NCBI GenBank assembly: GCA_031271635.1 | Contig: JAISVG010000066.1 | Span: forward strand, 1-6,904 | Source: Erysipelotrichaceae bacterium | GTDB lineage: Bacteria > Bacillota_I > Bacilli_A > RFN20 > CAG-826 | Length of the DNA: 6,904 nt | Direction of reading: 5' to 3' | Shown here: one piece after another, positions 1 to 6,891 of the stretch | Layout of the letters: every line of letters starts with the position of its first letter | Numbering within the stretch: the first letter of the stretch is position 1 | Notes under the pieces: generated by a model | The model's database searches: none | Told to the model about the DNA's origin: nothing | Seen by the model: only the letters and a program-made list of their open reading frames with translations | Position numbers and translations under genes: made by a program

Positions 1-3000
1 ACATAAAACGGGGTTTGACGTTGTCCACCACTAATGGTGTTCCATACTTTAGAAAGAAACTGTGTATTTCCAGTCGCGTGCTTAATAATTTTAATATCAA
101 GCATTAAATAAGTGCGATAATCAGTATATTTCTTCACATTTTCAGTGAGCTGATCGGTCCTTGCTTCGCCATCAGTATCAATGATCTGACGGAACAAAAC
201 TTCCATTGTATCACGATATTTTTCAATAAAAATCGAATCATCTTCGGCAGTTTCAAGAAGAATTGGATCCATAATCATGTCGTAGTACTGACGGTACATT
301 GGAGCTGGTTCATATAAGAACTGATACATATCTTCGTTAAAATATGAGTCAGTAAGGGTTGCATTAAGGCTCTCAAGTTGGTCTTCAACTCGGGAAATCG
401 CGCTTCTTAACTTCGCAATGAAATCATCTTTAAACTGTTTGGTGGCTTTATTATAAGCATCGACAATCGCTGCTTCATATTCTTTAAGCTTCACATCACG
501 CAGTTCATAGAAAAGATTAGAAAATTCAGTGTTTTTAATGCTTCCAGTATCATAACTAAGACGGTACCGATCCGTAAAGCCCTTTCTTAAACGAATCAAG
601 GTACTAAAGTTTTGTTGCTGCATGTAATTGGCCTGCATATAAGTACGGTGATACTCACTTTGAATATCAATTAATGACTTCCCAAGTGCAATCTCTTCAT
701 TAAATTTTGGAAGTGCGGTTTCTTCAAGAAAGAAAGCATCGAATTCTTGATTCATTTTTTCAATTCGGCCGCGAATATCATTTTCAAGATTAGGAAGTTT
801 TTCTTTTTCTAAAAGATCAATTGAGGTCTTATTTGAACCTTTTTCTTCTAAAAGTGCTTGGTTATTCGCCGTAATATTGGCAATATCAACTTCAACATTT
901 TGAAGTCTTGTCGTAAAGACATCAGTTGCCCCAGTATCAAAGTTACGCAGTTGAGCATTAACACTACTAAGATTATTTTCCTTCGCGCCTCTATCAATGA
1001 TATGCTTAAAGTCTTCGTTTAAAAGTTCAATTTCATTCTTTGAAGGACGAACAAAGTTTGCGGTATCATCTAACACTTCATGAAGTGCCGCGAAGACACT
1101 AACTAGTAAAGAATTATCTTCATACTCTTTGTTCTTCGAATCAATTAATTCTTTAGAAATAGTACGACCAATAAAGTGTTCGCGGTAGGTTCGTGGTGAA
1201 AGAACATAAGAAGCATCATTATAATAAATATCACATTCTGGGGTAATACCAGAACCAAGATTAATCGCTTCTTCAATGGTCTTGCATTTAAAAAGGTTCC
1301 CTAAAATACGGTTGGCAAAGGCTCTTGCACCGGCATGATCAGTCACAATTTCATCAGCTAAAGAACCATTTTTAGCAGCAAAACCGCGTTCAATTGTTTT
1401 TTTCTGATCTAAAAGCCGTAACGTATATTCTTGCATCTCGCGGAAGACTTGATTTGCAATCTTTGCCGCGATCACATAATAGTCGGGATCAACAAAAAGC
1501 ATGAAACGGTTTGTGTTTAAAAAGCCCTCAATGGCGTTAGACCAAGTTTTATTCCGGACATCAATTAAATCAGCAAAGAAATAGACACTGATGGTCTTAT
1601 TGAATTTCTCTTTAAGACGCTTTTCAATTTCGCTTTTAACCATCAAGTATTGATAGGAATATGGTTTTTTCCCTCGTGAAAGATTCTCCTTTTGACCTTT
1701 TAGTTCGGTGGCGTTTTTCTCAATTTCGGCAATTTGACTGGCAATTGAAACTCGGAAGGCATTACATAAGCTAATAAAAGCATTAAGAGCTTCATCCCAA
1801 GCCTTCAAGCCTTCAGCATCGATCATTTCTTCTTTAGCAATAAGGGAACTAAGCTTCCCTGAATGTGCCAGAGCGACTTTACTGGCCTCGTTTAGTTTCC
1901 CAAAGGATTCTTTTTGTTTATTATCAAGATAAGAAAAATCGATGTCGCGATAGAGCTGGCACACTTTTTGGGTCAACAAGGTTGCTTCATTAACATAAAG
2001 TTCAAGACTAGTAGTGGCCTTACCAATTCTTAAAGAAAGTTCATCGATTTCCTTTTTTAATTCGCGTTGCTGCTTTAAAAGTCCTTCGGTGAGTTTAGTA
2101 ACATCAGAATCATCTCGAGCCCGCATAATCTCATACTTTTGTTCCTCAAGTTCCTTTAAAGCGAGGTTATTGGCGTCAATCTCGCTATCGATTTGAGGAT
2201 TACGTTCTTTATAAAAACCGAGGGTCTTTTTATTATCTTCATAAGTTTTTTTGGCAAGTTCTAATTGGACCTTATCAATCATGTACTTCGTAATTTCAAA
2301 GTCTTCTTTATTGCGTGCAAAGACTTCATAAGCCTCTTCAATCTTCTCTAATTGATTAACGCGCTCCTTGATATCGTTACTCTCACGTTGGAGCTTCTTA
2401 TATTGATAGATATTATCTTGAAGACTCTCAAGATTAATGTCGATATTCGAATCAACAACAAAATCATTGATGAATTGCGGGACATTTTTAAATTCTTGAA
2501 ACGAAATAGCCTTCTTAAAAAGATCAAAGAACTTTTCTGATAAACCGCCGCATACGCTTTTAAAGAATTCTTTATACTTAGAATTAGACTCGAAGAACTG
2601 ATAGTTTAAACCTGTTTGTGATTCAAAATAAGCTTTTAATTCTTTCTTTGACATTGCAATACTATTATCGCCATTCATCTTGATAAAAGAGTTCTTATCA
2701 AGGATGCTATCAAAATAAAAGAAACTATGTTCAATCGTCTCAAGCACATCAAAAACGACGCCTAATGTGAAGGATTTTTCCGTATTTTCGTTTTCAAATG
2801 TAATTGCAATATAACTACTAAAATTACCGTTTCTTAAATATACCGCCTCCCGATTATCAGTCTGAGCATATTCGCCCCGAACATAACTCTTTAAATCTCG
2901 CGATGTAGTTTGTGAAGCAGCTTTATTAAAGAAACCCTTCCCCCCAGTTTCGCCATAAAGAATGATTTGAATCGCATCTAAAAGAGTTGATTTACCGCTT

Positions 3001-3098
3001 CCAGTAGGACCAGTTAAGAAGTTGATTTGTTCAAAGGGAACAAAACTATTTTTAATGTAGTGCCAGTTAATGAGGCGAACACCTTTTAATAAAATCAT
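1..3098 (-). CDS. jetC: Wadjet SMC-like ATPase JetC, 3' end beyond window
   Basis: The ATP-hydrolysing motor of the JetABC condensin-like complex, which extrudes DNA loops on plasmids. One frame is open from the ATG at 3098 to the window edge (1032 residues, no stop or frameshift). Visible parts: an N-terminal head lobe with Walker A GPTGSGKST at residues 30-38; a first long charged, Leu/Glu/Lys-rich coiled-coil stretch at about 225-480; a hinge-like globular segment at about 490-640 (AIEGFLNTNRFMLFVDPDYY); a second coiled coil at about 690-950; and the start of the C-terminal lobe, ending in the ABC signature SGGQRQTPFY at 1023-1032. That wording is typical of JetC rather than of Smc or SbcC. 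Family members run about 1100 residues or more, so roughly the last 70-110, with Walker B and the D-loop, lie to the left. The start follows jetB by 2 nt, with AAGGAG 10 nt upstream. The family call is firm; anti-plasmid function is inferred from relatives. Confidence 0.94.
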   Translation of the reverse strand, partial: MILLKGVRLINWHYIKNSFVPFEQINFLTGPTGSGKSTLLDAIQIILYGETGGKGFFNKAASQTTSRDLKSYVRGEYAQTDNREAVYLRNGNFSSYIAITFENENTEKSFTLGVVFDVLETIEHSFFYFDSILDKNSFIKMNGDNSIAMSKKELKAYFESQTGLNYQFFESNSKYKEFFKSVCGGLSEKFFDLFKKAISFQEFKNVPQFINDFVVDSNIDINLESLQDNIYQYKKLQRESNDIKERVNQLEKIEEAYEVFARNKEDFEITKYMIDKVQLELAKKTYEDNKKTLGFYKERNPQIDSEIDANNLALKELEEQKYEIMRARDDSDVTKLTEGLLKQQRELKKEIDELSLRIGKATTSLELYVNEATLLTQKVCQLYRDIDFSYLDNKQKESFGKLNEASKVALAHSGKLSSLIAKEEMIDAEGLKAWDEALNAFISLCNAFRVSIASQIAEIEKNATELKGQKENLSRGKKPYSYQYLMVKSEIEKRLKEKFNKTISVYFFADLIDVRNKTWSNAIEGFLNTNRFMLFVDPDYYVIAAKIANQVFREMQEYTLRLLDQKKTIERGFAAKNGSLADEIVTDHAGARAFANRILGNLFKCKTIEEAINLGSGITPECDIYYNDASYVLSPRTYREHFIGRTISKELIDSKNKEYEDNSLLVSVFAALHEVLDDTANFVRPSKNEIELLNEDFKHIIDRGAKENNLSSVNAQLRNFDTGATDVFTTRLQNVEVDIANITANNQALLEEKGSNKTSIDLLEKEKLPNLENDIRGRIEKMNQEFDAFFLEETALPKFNEEIALGKSLIDIQSEYHRTYMQANYMQQQNFSTLIRLRKGFTDRYRLSYDTGSIKNTEFSNLFYELRDVKLKEYEAAIVDAYNKATKQFKDDFIAKLRSAISRVEDQLESLNATLTDSYFNEDMYQFLYEPAPMYRQYYDMIMDPILLETAEDDSIFIEKYRDTMEVLFRQIIDTDGEARTDQLTENVKKYTDYRTYLMLDIKIIKHATGNTQFLSKVWNTISGGQRQTPFY

Positions 3099-3100
3099 AC

Positions 3101-3757
3101 TTAATAATCTCCTTCAAGTGGACTATCATTTTTTAAAGATAGTTCTTTTAAAATGTTTTCCATATTGCGAATTGAGTCATCATCAATAATAAAAGTAATT
3201 GAAGGAAGAATATTAATGGTTGCACTACCATCATCAAAACTACCACTTAATTTTTCAATAATATTACGGTTTACTAAAAGACGAAAAGTTTCCTTAAAAG
3301 AGGTACCACTCTTAAAGATCTTTCGGCCAGAGATTTGAGTAATTCCAAATTCTTCGATTAAATATCTTGCAATGGAGACGGTAGTGATTTTGACACTTAA
3401 TGATCCCGTCGCATTATTATTCATCTCCCGTTCATAGATGATTCTTAAAATAAAAATAACAACACTCGAAAAACGGTCAAACTTCAAGAGATTCTCTTCT
3501 CTTAAGTTTTGAAGATAGATGACACCTTTTTGATAATCACGTTCAAGGAGCCAGCCCGAAAAAGAAAGATAATCAAGAATCATGTCAAAATGAAGATCGA
3601 TGAACTTATAGATTTGGTTATCTTTAAAAATCTTTTCGCGGTTATCAAAGGTGGAACTCACCACAAAGCACTTATTTAGTAAATAATTAACCGCTCGAGC
3701 AAAATCATTTTGCTCCTTAACACCAAGACTAGCGTACATATTCTCAAACCCAGCCAT
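3101..3757 (-). CDS. jetB: Wadjet subunit JetB, DUF4194 (KITE-like)
   Basis: Small accessory subunit of the JetABC SMC complex, the counterpart of MukE or ScpB, expected to bind the JetA kleisin and to help contact DNA. The 218-residue length is normal for DUF4194 proteins. What supports the call is the pattern along the protein: an N-terminal helical part with DFARAVNYLLNKCFV (18-32); a central LLKFDRFSSVVIFILRIIYERE (about 90-111) matching the conserved LR-IYEE helix of the family; then a winged-helix-like C-terminal half with IARYLIEEFGI (129-139), a conserved-style NRNIIEKL segment (163-170) and the beta-strand INILPSITFII (181-191). It lies between jetA and jetC with 2-nt gaps on both sides, so the three are surely one transcript. 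Its start is supported by AAAAGGAG 9 nt upstream, inside the end of jetA. The sequence family diverges fast; the call rests on motif pattern plus context. Confidence 0.9.
   Translation of the reverse strand: MAGFENMYASLGVKEQNDFARAVNYLLNKCFVVSSTFDNREKIFKDNQIYKFIDLHFDMILDYLSFSGWLLERDYQKGVIYLQNLREENLLKFDRFSSVVIFILRIIYEREMNNNATGSLSVKITTVSIARYLIEEFGITQISGRKIFKSGTSFKETFRLLVNRNIIEKLSGSFDDGSATINILPSITFIIDDDSIRNMENILKELSLKNDSPLEGDY
3109..3114 (-). promoter_or_regulatory. Shine-Dalgarno site of jetC
   Basis: AAGGAG on the minus strand, 10 nt before the jetC ATG and overlapping the last codons of jetB. It decides the jetC start at 3098. Confidence 0.85.
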
Positions 3758-3759
3758 CG

Positions 3760-5175
3760 TTATTGTCTCCTTTTAAATAAAAAATTCGGCACTTTATATC
3801 CATCATGAATGATGTACTTTGGATCTTCAACATTCATTAAATCATAAAATAAACCTTCGGTATCGGCATTATATGAAACTGCTAGTAAAAACATCACGAG
3901 TTCATCTTTAGTTTTTAAAGAAATATCCTTGGTATAAATCTCATCTTGGTCTCCAAAGAAAGTATCAATAAAATCAAAGACATCACGCGAGGTAATCGTT
4001 CGATAAGAACTCTCTAAAAAATCAAGGGCCACTTCTTCAAAGTCGATCATCGAATCAAGAGGCTCATCACTAATGAGGGTCTCAGTGTAATTACGAATAT
4101 AAGGGAAAGTTAAGGAACTCCCTTTAATACCTAAGTATCCTGATTCATAGTAATGAATGGAACCTTGCATTAAAGCCTCAATCCGGCTGGGAGGAGTTTT
4201 GCCCTGACCTAAGCTAGCCGCAGCATAATCGCGAATAATTCCCTCAATCCTAGTAACAATAGATTGGTCATCCTTATTTAAGGACAAGATTTTATTAGTA
4301 GTAGCTTTCGTATATTCAGCGTGTTTTTCATCAATTGTCATCACGGTGCGATCTAAAGAATCTAAGGTATCACAAATCTTATTAATAATCGTGATAATAT
4401 TATCAGAAGCCGTTTTTTCATCCTTCGCAAAGCCTTTCACGAAAGACTGAGTAATTAATACATTCCGAATACTGGGATCATAAAGCCATCTTTGAAGAAT
4501 ACTAATGATCGGTCGTTTATATTTAACAATCGAATCAAAGGTTTTTAAGGGGTGATAGAAGCGATCATGAATATTCTGCTTATAGCCATCAAAATAATTA
4601 GCCAATAAATCATTTTGGGTAAAGGTAAAAGAAAGTCGGCTCTTATAAAGTAAGATGGAGTTAAAAAGCGAGCGTAAAGAAACACTAAGACGATTAATGT
4701 TTTCCTCGGCCTTAAGTAGCGTCGAGAACTGATACTGGGTTGGTTTTAAATCTTCAGCATTTAAAATCGTATAAGTCGTGTACACTAAAGAGTTATATTC
4801 ATTCGCCTTATTCTCTAAAAGACTGGCGATGACTTCAAGAAAGCGAAAGGCATAATCAGGAATGATAATATATTCTTCAAAAGTTCCCGTCTCATCTCCC
4901 GAGATAACGGCAATCCAACCAGTTTGTTCAAGACGACTCAAAATGTAGCCTGTCCGGTTAAAAGAGTTCGGATTAATATCAGGATCTTCATCAAGCGAAA
5001 TGGTTTGAAGCATTTCGGCTAGATTCTCTTTTAAAGTTCTTAAGTATTCGCTTTTTTTAATTTGGACTTCACCACTTAAAGAAAACAAAATCATTAATGA
5101 CATCGCGAAAATATCTTTGTTCTTACTGGTCAAGATTGCGAAGAAATTATCAGGAATTTGTTTAAACAAAGTCAT
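3760..5175 (-). CDS. jetA: Wadjet kleisin-like subunit JetA
   Basis: First gene of the jet operon, 471 residues, close to the usual JetA length. JetA is the kleisin-type subunit that bridges the two JetC heads and recruits JetB, as MukF does in MukBEF. The N-terminus LFKQIPDNFFAILTSKNKDI (3-22) is the characteristic JetA opening and is followed by a winged-helix-like domain to about residue 115. The middle is helical (for example RFYHPLKTFDSIVKYKRPII, 205-224), and EKHAEYTKATTNKILSLN (283-300) matches the conserved helix of the family. The C-terminus (about 380-471) looks like a second small domain. The start at 5175 is fixed by the family N-terminus, yet there is no Shine-Dalgarno sequence. 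A -10-like box ends 6 nt before the ATG, so the mRNA may be leaderless. Divergent from rpmB. Role in plasmid defence is known for the family, not shown here. Confidence 0.9.
   Translation of the reverse strand: MTLFKQIPDNFFAILTSKNKDIFAMSLMILFSLSGEVQIKKSEYLRTLKENLAEMLQTISLDEDPDINPNSFNRTGYILSRLEQTGWIAVISGDETGTFEEYIIIPDYAFRFLEVIASLLENKANEYNSLVYTTYTILNAEDLKPTQYQFSTLLKAEENINRLSVSLRSLFNSILLYKSRLSFTFTQNDLLANYFDGYKQNIHDRFYHPLKTFDSIVKYKRPIISILQRWLYDPSIRNVLITQSFVKGFAKDEKTASDNIITIINKICDTLDSLDRTVMTIDEKHAEYTKATTNKILSLNKDDQSIVTRIEGIIRDYAAASLGQGKTPPSRIEALMQGSIHYYESGYLGIKGSSLTFPYIRNYTETLISDEPLDSMIDFEEVALDFLESSYRTITSRDVFDFIDTFFGDQDEIYTKDISLKTKDELVMFLLAVSYNADTEGLFYDLMNVEDPKYIIHDGYKVPNFLFKRRQ
3767..3774 (-). 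promoter_or_regulatory. Shine-Dalgarno site of jetB
   Basis: AAAAGGAG on the minus strand, 9 nt before the jetB ATG and lying within the last codons of jetA. It fixes the jetB start and shows that jetB translation can initiate on its own despite the 2-nt gap. Confidence 0.85.
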
Positions 5176-5181
5176 ATGCTA

Positions 5182-5210
5182 TTTATAACAAAAATCCCAT
5201 TGTATTACAA
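5182..5210 (-). promoter_or_regulatory. Putative sigma-A promoter of the jet operon
   Basis: On the minus strand a -35-like TTGTAA (5210-5205) and a -10-like TATAAA (5187-5182) are separated by 17 nt, the optimal spacing. The -10 matches the consensus at five of six positions and the -35 at four of six. The -10 ends 6 nt before the jetA ATG, so a start site at normal distance would fall on the A of the ATG, giving a leaderless transcript. Inference from sequence only. Confidence 0.6.
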
Positions 5211-5221
5211 TAGAATTGTAA
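5205..5221. promoter_or_regulatory. Perfect inverted repeat, possible operator
   Basis: TTACAAT-AGA-ATTGTAA is a perfect dyad with 7-bp arms and a 3-nt centre. One arm contains the -35 hexamer of the putative jet promoter, so a protein bound here would compete with RNA polymerase. The short AT-only-plus-one-GC-pair arms make an RNA hairpin role unlikely. The 17-bp span does not match the 7-1-7 PerR/Fur boxes, and no regulator gene is present in the window. Confidence 0.45.
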
Positions 5222-5305
5222 ATAACTCGCCATTTTTAGCGGGAATAAAGCGAAAAATAATTAGGAAGAAACCTTTTTAGTTTTTCATCATTTTTCTAAA
5301 ATTCC
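5222..5305. other. Remainder of the divergent jetA-rpmB intergenic region
   Basis: AT-rich, with no open frame that has a start signal. The only structure is a weak potential hairpin (CTCGC at 5226-5230 against GCGGG at 5239-5243, including one G-U pair) not followed by a T-run, so it does not look like a terminator. The T-rich stretch at about 5274-5297 lies upstream of the rpmB promoter-like elements. Nothing else is supported. Confidence 0.4.
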
Positions 5306-5333
5306 TTGCTTTTATTTTTATTTTCGATAAAAT
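5306..5333 (+). promoter_or_regulatory. Possible promoter of rpmB
   Basis: TTGCTT (5306-5311) and TAAAAT (5328-5333), spaced by 16 nt, are the best -35/-10 pair upstream of rpmB. The -10 matches at five of six positions, the -35 only in TTG. Transcription from it would begin near 5340, leaving a leader of about 13 nt that starts within the Shine-Dalgarno site. This is awkward, so a start further upstream is possible. Confidence 0.4.
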
Positions 5334-5337
5334 TAAT

Positions 5338-5345
5338 AAAGGAGG
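5338..5345 (+). promoter_or_regulatory. Shine-Dalgarno site of rpmB
   Basis: AAAGGAGG, 7 nt before the rpmB ATG at 5353. A near-perfect match to the anti-Shine-Dalgarno sequence; it fixes the start. Confidence 0.92.
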
Positions 5346-5352
5346 CGAAAAT

Positions 5353-5541
5353 ATGTCAAGAAAATGTCCAATTACCAACCGTGGCCCCATGTCCGGAAAT
5401 AACCGTTCCCACTCCTTACGTGCAACAAGAAGGAAGTGGAATGTTAATCTACAAAGATTTAAAATTGAAGTTAACGGCAAAACTGTCGTGATGAAAATGT
5501 CAACCAGAGCCTATCGTAGTTTGACTAAGGCCAGCGTTTAA
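5353..5541 (+). CDS. rpmB: 50S ribosomal protein L28
   Basis: A 62-residue basic protein of the large ribosomal subunit, full length for the bacterial L28 family. The N-terminus MSRKCPITNRGPMSGNNRSH (1-20) and the core LRATRRKWNVNLQRF (22-36), IEVNGKTVVMKMSTRAYRSL are diagnostic. Only one cysteine (C5) is present, so it lacks the two CxxC pairs of zinc-binding L28 forms, as does Bacillus L28. It is monocistronic: no gene follows on the plus strand, and a strong terminator begins 24 nt after the stop codon. It is convergent with the rpe-membrane protein pair and divergent from the jet operon. The convergent rpe/rpmB layout is conserved in Bacillota, marking this as an ordinary chromosomal location. 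Confidence 0.98.
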   Translation: MSRKCPITNRGPMSGNNRSHSLRATRRKWNVNLQRFKIEVNGKTVVMKMSTRAYRSLTKASV

Positions 5542-5565
5542 TTTTTTTAGAATTAGAAATTCATT

Positions 5566-5589
5566 AAGGCAACTGCGGTTGCCTTTTTT
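5566..5589 (+). terminator. Rho-independent terminator of rpmB
   Basis: Perfect 8-bp stem AAGGCAAC / GTTGCCTT around a TGCG loop (5566-5585), with a T-run at 5584-5589. It ends rpmB transcription. Read on the minus strand the same stem follows the membrane protein stop codon, but only two U residues of the stem follow before AAUG, so it should terminate that direction less well. Confidence 0.9.
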
Positions 5590-6226
5590 AAAGCCACAAT
5601 AGCAAGATAAAAGTAAAAATAATCAAAAACAAACAGTTAATCCACTCGGTAAGGGCGAGTGACACCACCGGTGGTCGCTTTAGTTCGCCGTTTACTAAAA
5701 CCATTTTATACCAGTTACGATAATTAGTAAGGAGGGTAACAAGTAGCGATCCTAAAAGCGTAATACTAAAAAGATAGAAGAAGGGGTCGGTAAAGGAAAT
5801 ATGTTCCATAAAAAGTAAGAAGATGACAATTACCTGTTCAATAATAAAGACTGCAAAGAAAAGACTCACCAAAATTAGGTGACGCTTGATGTCGCGTTCA
5901 CCATTAAAAAAGAGCAGATAATGACTTGTTAAAACCAAAAGATGAGCCACCACTAAGGGAAGATAAGATGCTATTAATTCTGGTCTTTCATTAAATCTCA
6001 AGGTTACAGAAATGATTAGAACTGTCGCTTCAAGGATTAAGGGAATTCCTAAGAGTAAGATCTCACGTACCGTACGTTCCTTAGAAATTAGTTCAAAAGG
6101 AAACATATTCTTAAAACTAAACTTGTTTCGGTTTCGCCTATGATAAAAAACCCCGAAAAGGATGATAACGATAAGATGTAAAACAATTACTAAACTAGCA
6201 AGAATAAACTTTAAAACTAAATCCAT
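5588..6226 (-). CDS. Six-helix membrane protein of unknown function
   Basis: Not recognised as any named family. The 212-residue protein is strongly hydrophobic, with six predicted membrane helices at about 4-27, 55-76, 85-106, 116-139, 148-167 and 190-211. Basic loops fall after helices 1 (HRRNRNKFSFK, 29-39), 3 (ERDIKRH) and 5 (YRNWYK, LKRPP). By the positive-inside rule these are cytoplasmic, which puts both termini outside. No catalytic motif, cysteine pair or known transporter signature is visible; E66 in helix 2 and E130 in helix 4 are charged residues inside the membrane and might be functional. It starts 2 nt after the rpe stop with no Shine-Dalgarno sequence, so it probably depends on translational coupling to rpe. 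It occupies the slot that thiN (thiamine pyrophosphokinase) has in Bacillus, but is unrelated to ThiN. The gene is real judging by length and composition; function is open. Confidence 0.85.
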   Translation of the reverse strand: MDLVLKFILASLVIVLHLIVIILFGVFYHRRNRNKFSFKNMFPFELISKERTVREILLLGIPLILEATVLIISVTLRFNERPELIASYLPLVVAHLLVLTSHYLLFFNGERDIKRHLILVSLFFAVFIIEQVIVIFLLFMEHISFTDPFFYLFSITLLGSLLVTLLTNYRNWYKMVLVNGELKRPPVVSLALTEWINCLFLIIFTFILLLWL

Positions 6227-6228
6227 GA

Positions 6229-6885
6229 CTAAAGAAGGGCAAGCACCGCTTTCCGATATGATTTTGCTTTAAAGATGTATGAACCACTTACCAGGATATC
6301 AGCCCCTGCTTGTTTTACCAGTGGGGCTGTCGTCTCGTTGATCCCTCCATCAACCTCAATTAGAGTTGAAAGCTGATGTTGCTTTAAGTAACGTTTAAGC
6401 TGTCTAATACGGTCGAGGGAATCTTTCACAAATTCTTGTCCACCACGACCTGGATTGACGCTCATGATGAGGACATGATTTAAAAGGGGCAAGAACTTAT
6501 ATAGTTTGGTAATATTAGTTCCAGGACGCAGTGAAAGTCCCGGTTTAATTTTATGATCGTGTAAGTATTCAAGATGCTTTTTAATCTCGGCCTCACTTTG
6601 ATAAGCTTCAAGATGAAAAGTAATCATTTGTGCTCCATGTTTAAGATAATCATCAAAATAAACATGAGGGTTTTCCGTCATTAAATGGACATCATTTATT
6701 AAAGAAGTCAACCTTGAAATAGCTTTAAAAACGGGGATTCCAAACGAAAGATTTTTTACAAAATGTCCGTCCATGACATCAAAATGTAAAATTGTCGCTT
6801 TAGTTTTCGCGATTTTAATCACTTCTTTTGCCAAATGTGCAAAATCAGCGCTTAGAAGTGAAGGGGCAATAAGAACATTATCCAT
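6229..6885 (-). CDS. rpe: Ribulose-phosphate 3-epimerase
   Basis: Cytosolic metal-dependent enzyme that interconverts D-ribulose 5-phosphate and D-xylulose 5-phosphate in the pentose phosphate pathway. The 218-residue TIM-barrel is full length. Family motifs appear in order: APSLLSADF (7-15), HFDVMDGHFV (34-43), DVHLM (65-69), SLRPGT (118-123), MSVNPGRGGQ (141-150), IEVDGGI (176-182) and VSGSYIF (199-205). Expected metal ligands H34, D36, H67 and D179 are all present; D36 and D179 are also the acid/base pair, and G180, G181, G201 and S202 fit the phosphate site. One oddity is R147, where most relatives have Phe in PGFGGQ. The ATG at 6885 is the only start that keeps the IAPSLLS beginning; no Shine-Dalgarno precedes it, but a perfect TATAAT ends 6 nt upstream. 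In Bacillota rpe usually follows rsgA, which would lie just right of the window. Confidence 0.97.
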   Translation of the reverse strand: MDNVLIAPSLLSADFAHLAKEVIKIAKTKATILHFDVMDGHFVKNLSFGIPVFKAISRLTSLINDVHLMTENPHVYFDDYLKHGAQMITFHLEAYQSEAEIKKHLEYLHDHKIKPGLSLRPGTNITKLYKFLPLLNHVLIMSVNPGRGGQEFVKDSLDRIRQLKRYLKQHQLSTLIEVDGGINETTAPLVKQAGADILVSGSYIFKAKSYRKAVLALL

Positions 6886-6891
6886 ATTTTA

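Noticed and set aside
2014..2540. Two short plus-strand open frames (2014-2196 and 2352-2540)
   Set aside because: They lie antisense inside the continuous jetC frame, lack Shine-Dalgarno sites, and have low-complexity Ser-rich or Ile/Leu-rich products typical of shadows of coiled-coil coding DNA.
1..3098. Reading the large ATPase as housekeeping Smc, SbcC or MukB
   Set aside because: The adjoining jetA and jetB, the SGGQRQTPFY signature and the lack of an sbcD or scpAB neighbour fit JetC better.
3153..3338. Plus-strand open frame of 61 codons inside jetB
   Set aside because: Antisense to a well-supported gene, with no ribosome binding site and no recognisable product.
5277..5491. Open frames overlapping rpmB on the minus strand (5277-5480) and in another plus frame (5306-5491)
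   Set aside because: They overlap L28, which is unmistakable and has the strong Shine-Dalgarno site; neither alternative has a start signal.
5550..5562. Small dyad GAATT-AGA-AATTC between rpmB and its terminator
   Set aside because: Arms are only 5 bp and AT-rich; such dyads are expected by chance, and it sits downstream of a stop codon with no promoter nearby.
6229..6885. Allulose-6-phosphate 3-epimerase (AlsE) instead of Rpe
   Set aside because: The motif order, the NPG rather than DPG loop and the Bacillota rpe-rpmB context support Rpe; there are no allose genes nearby.
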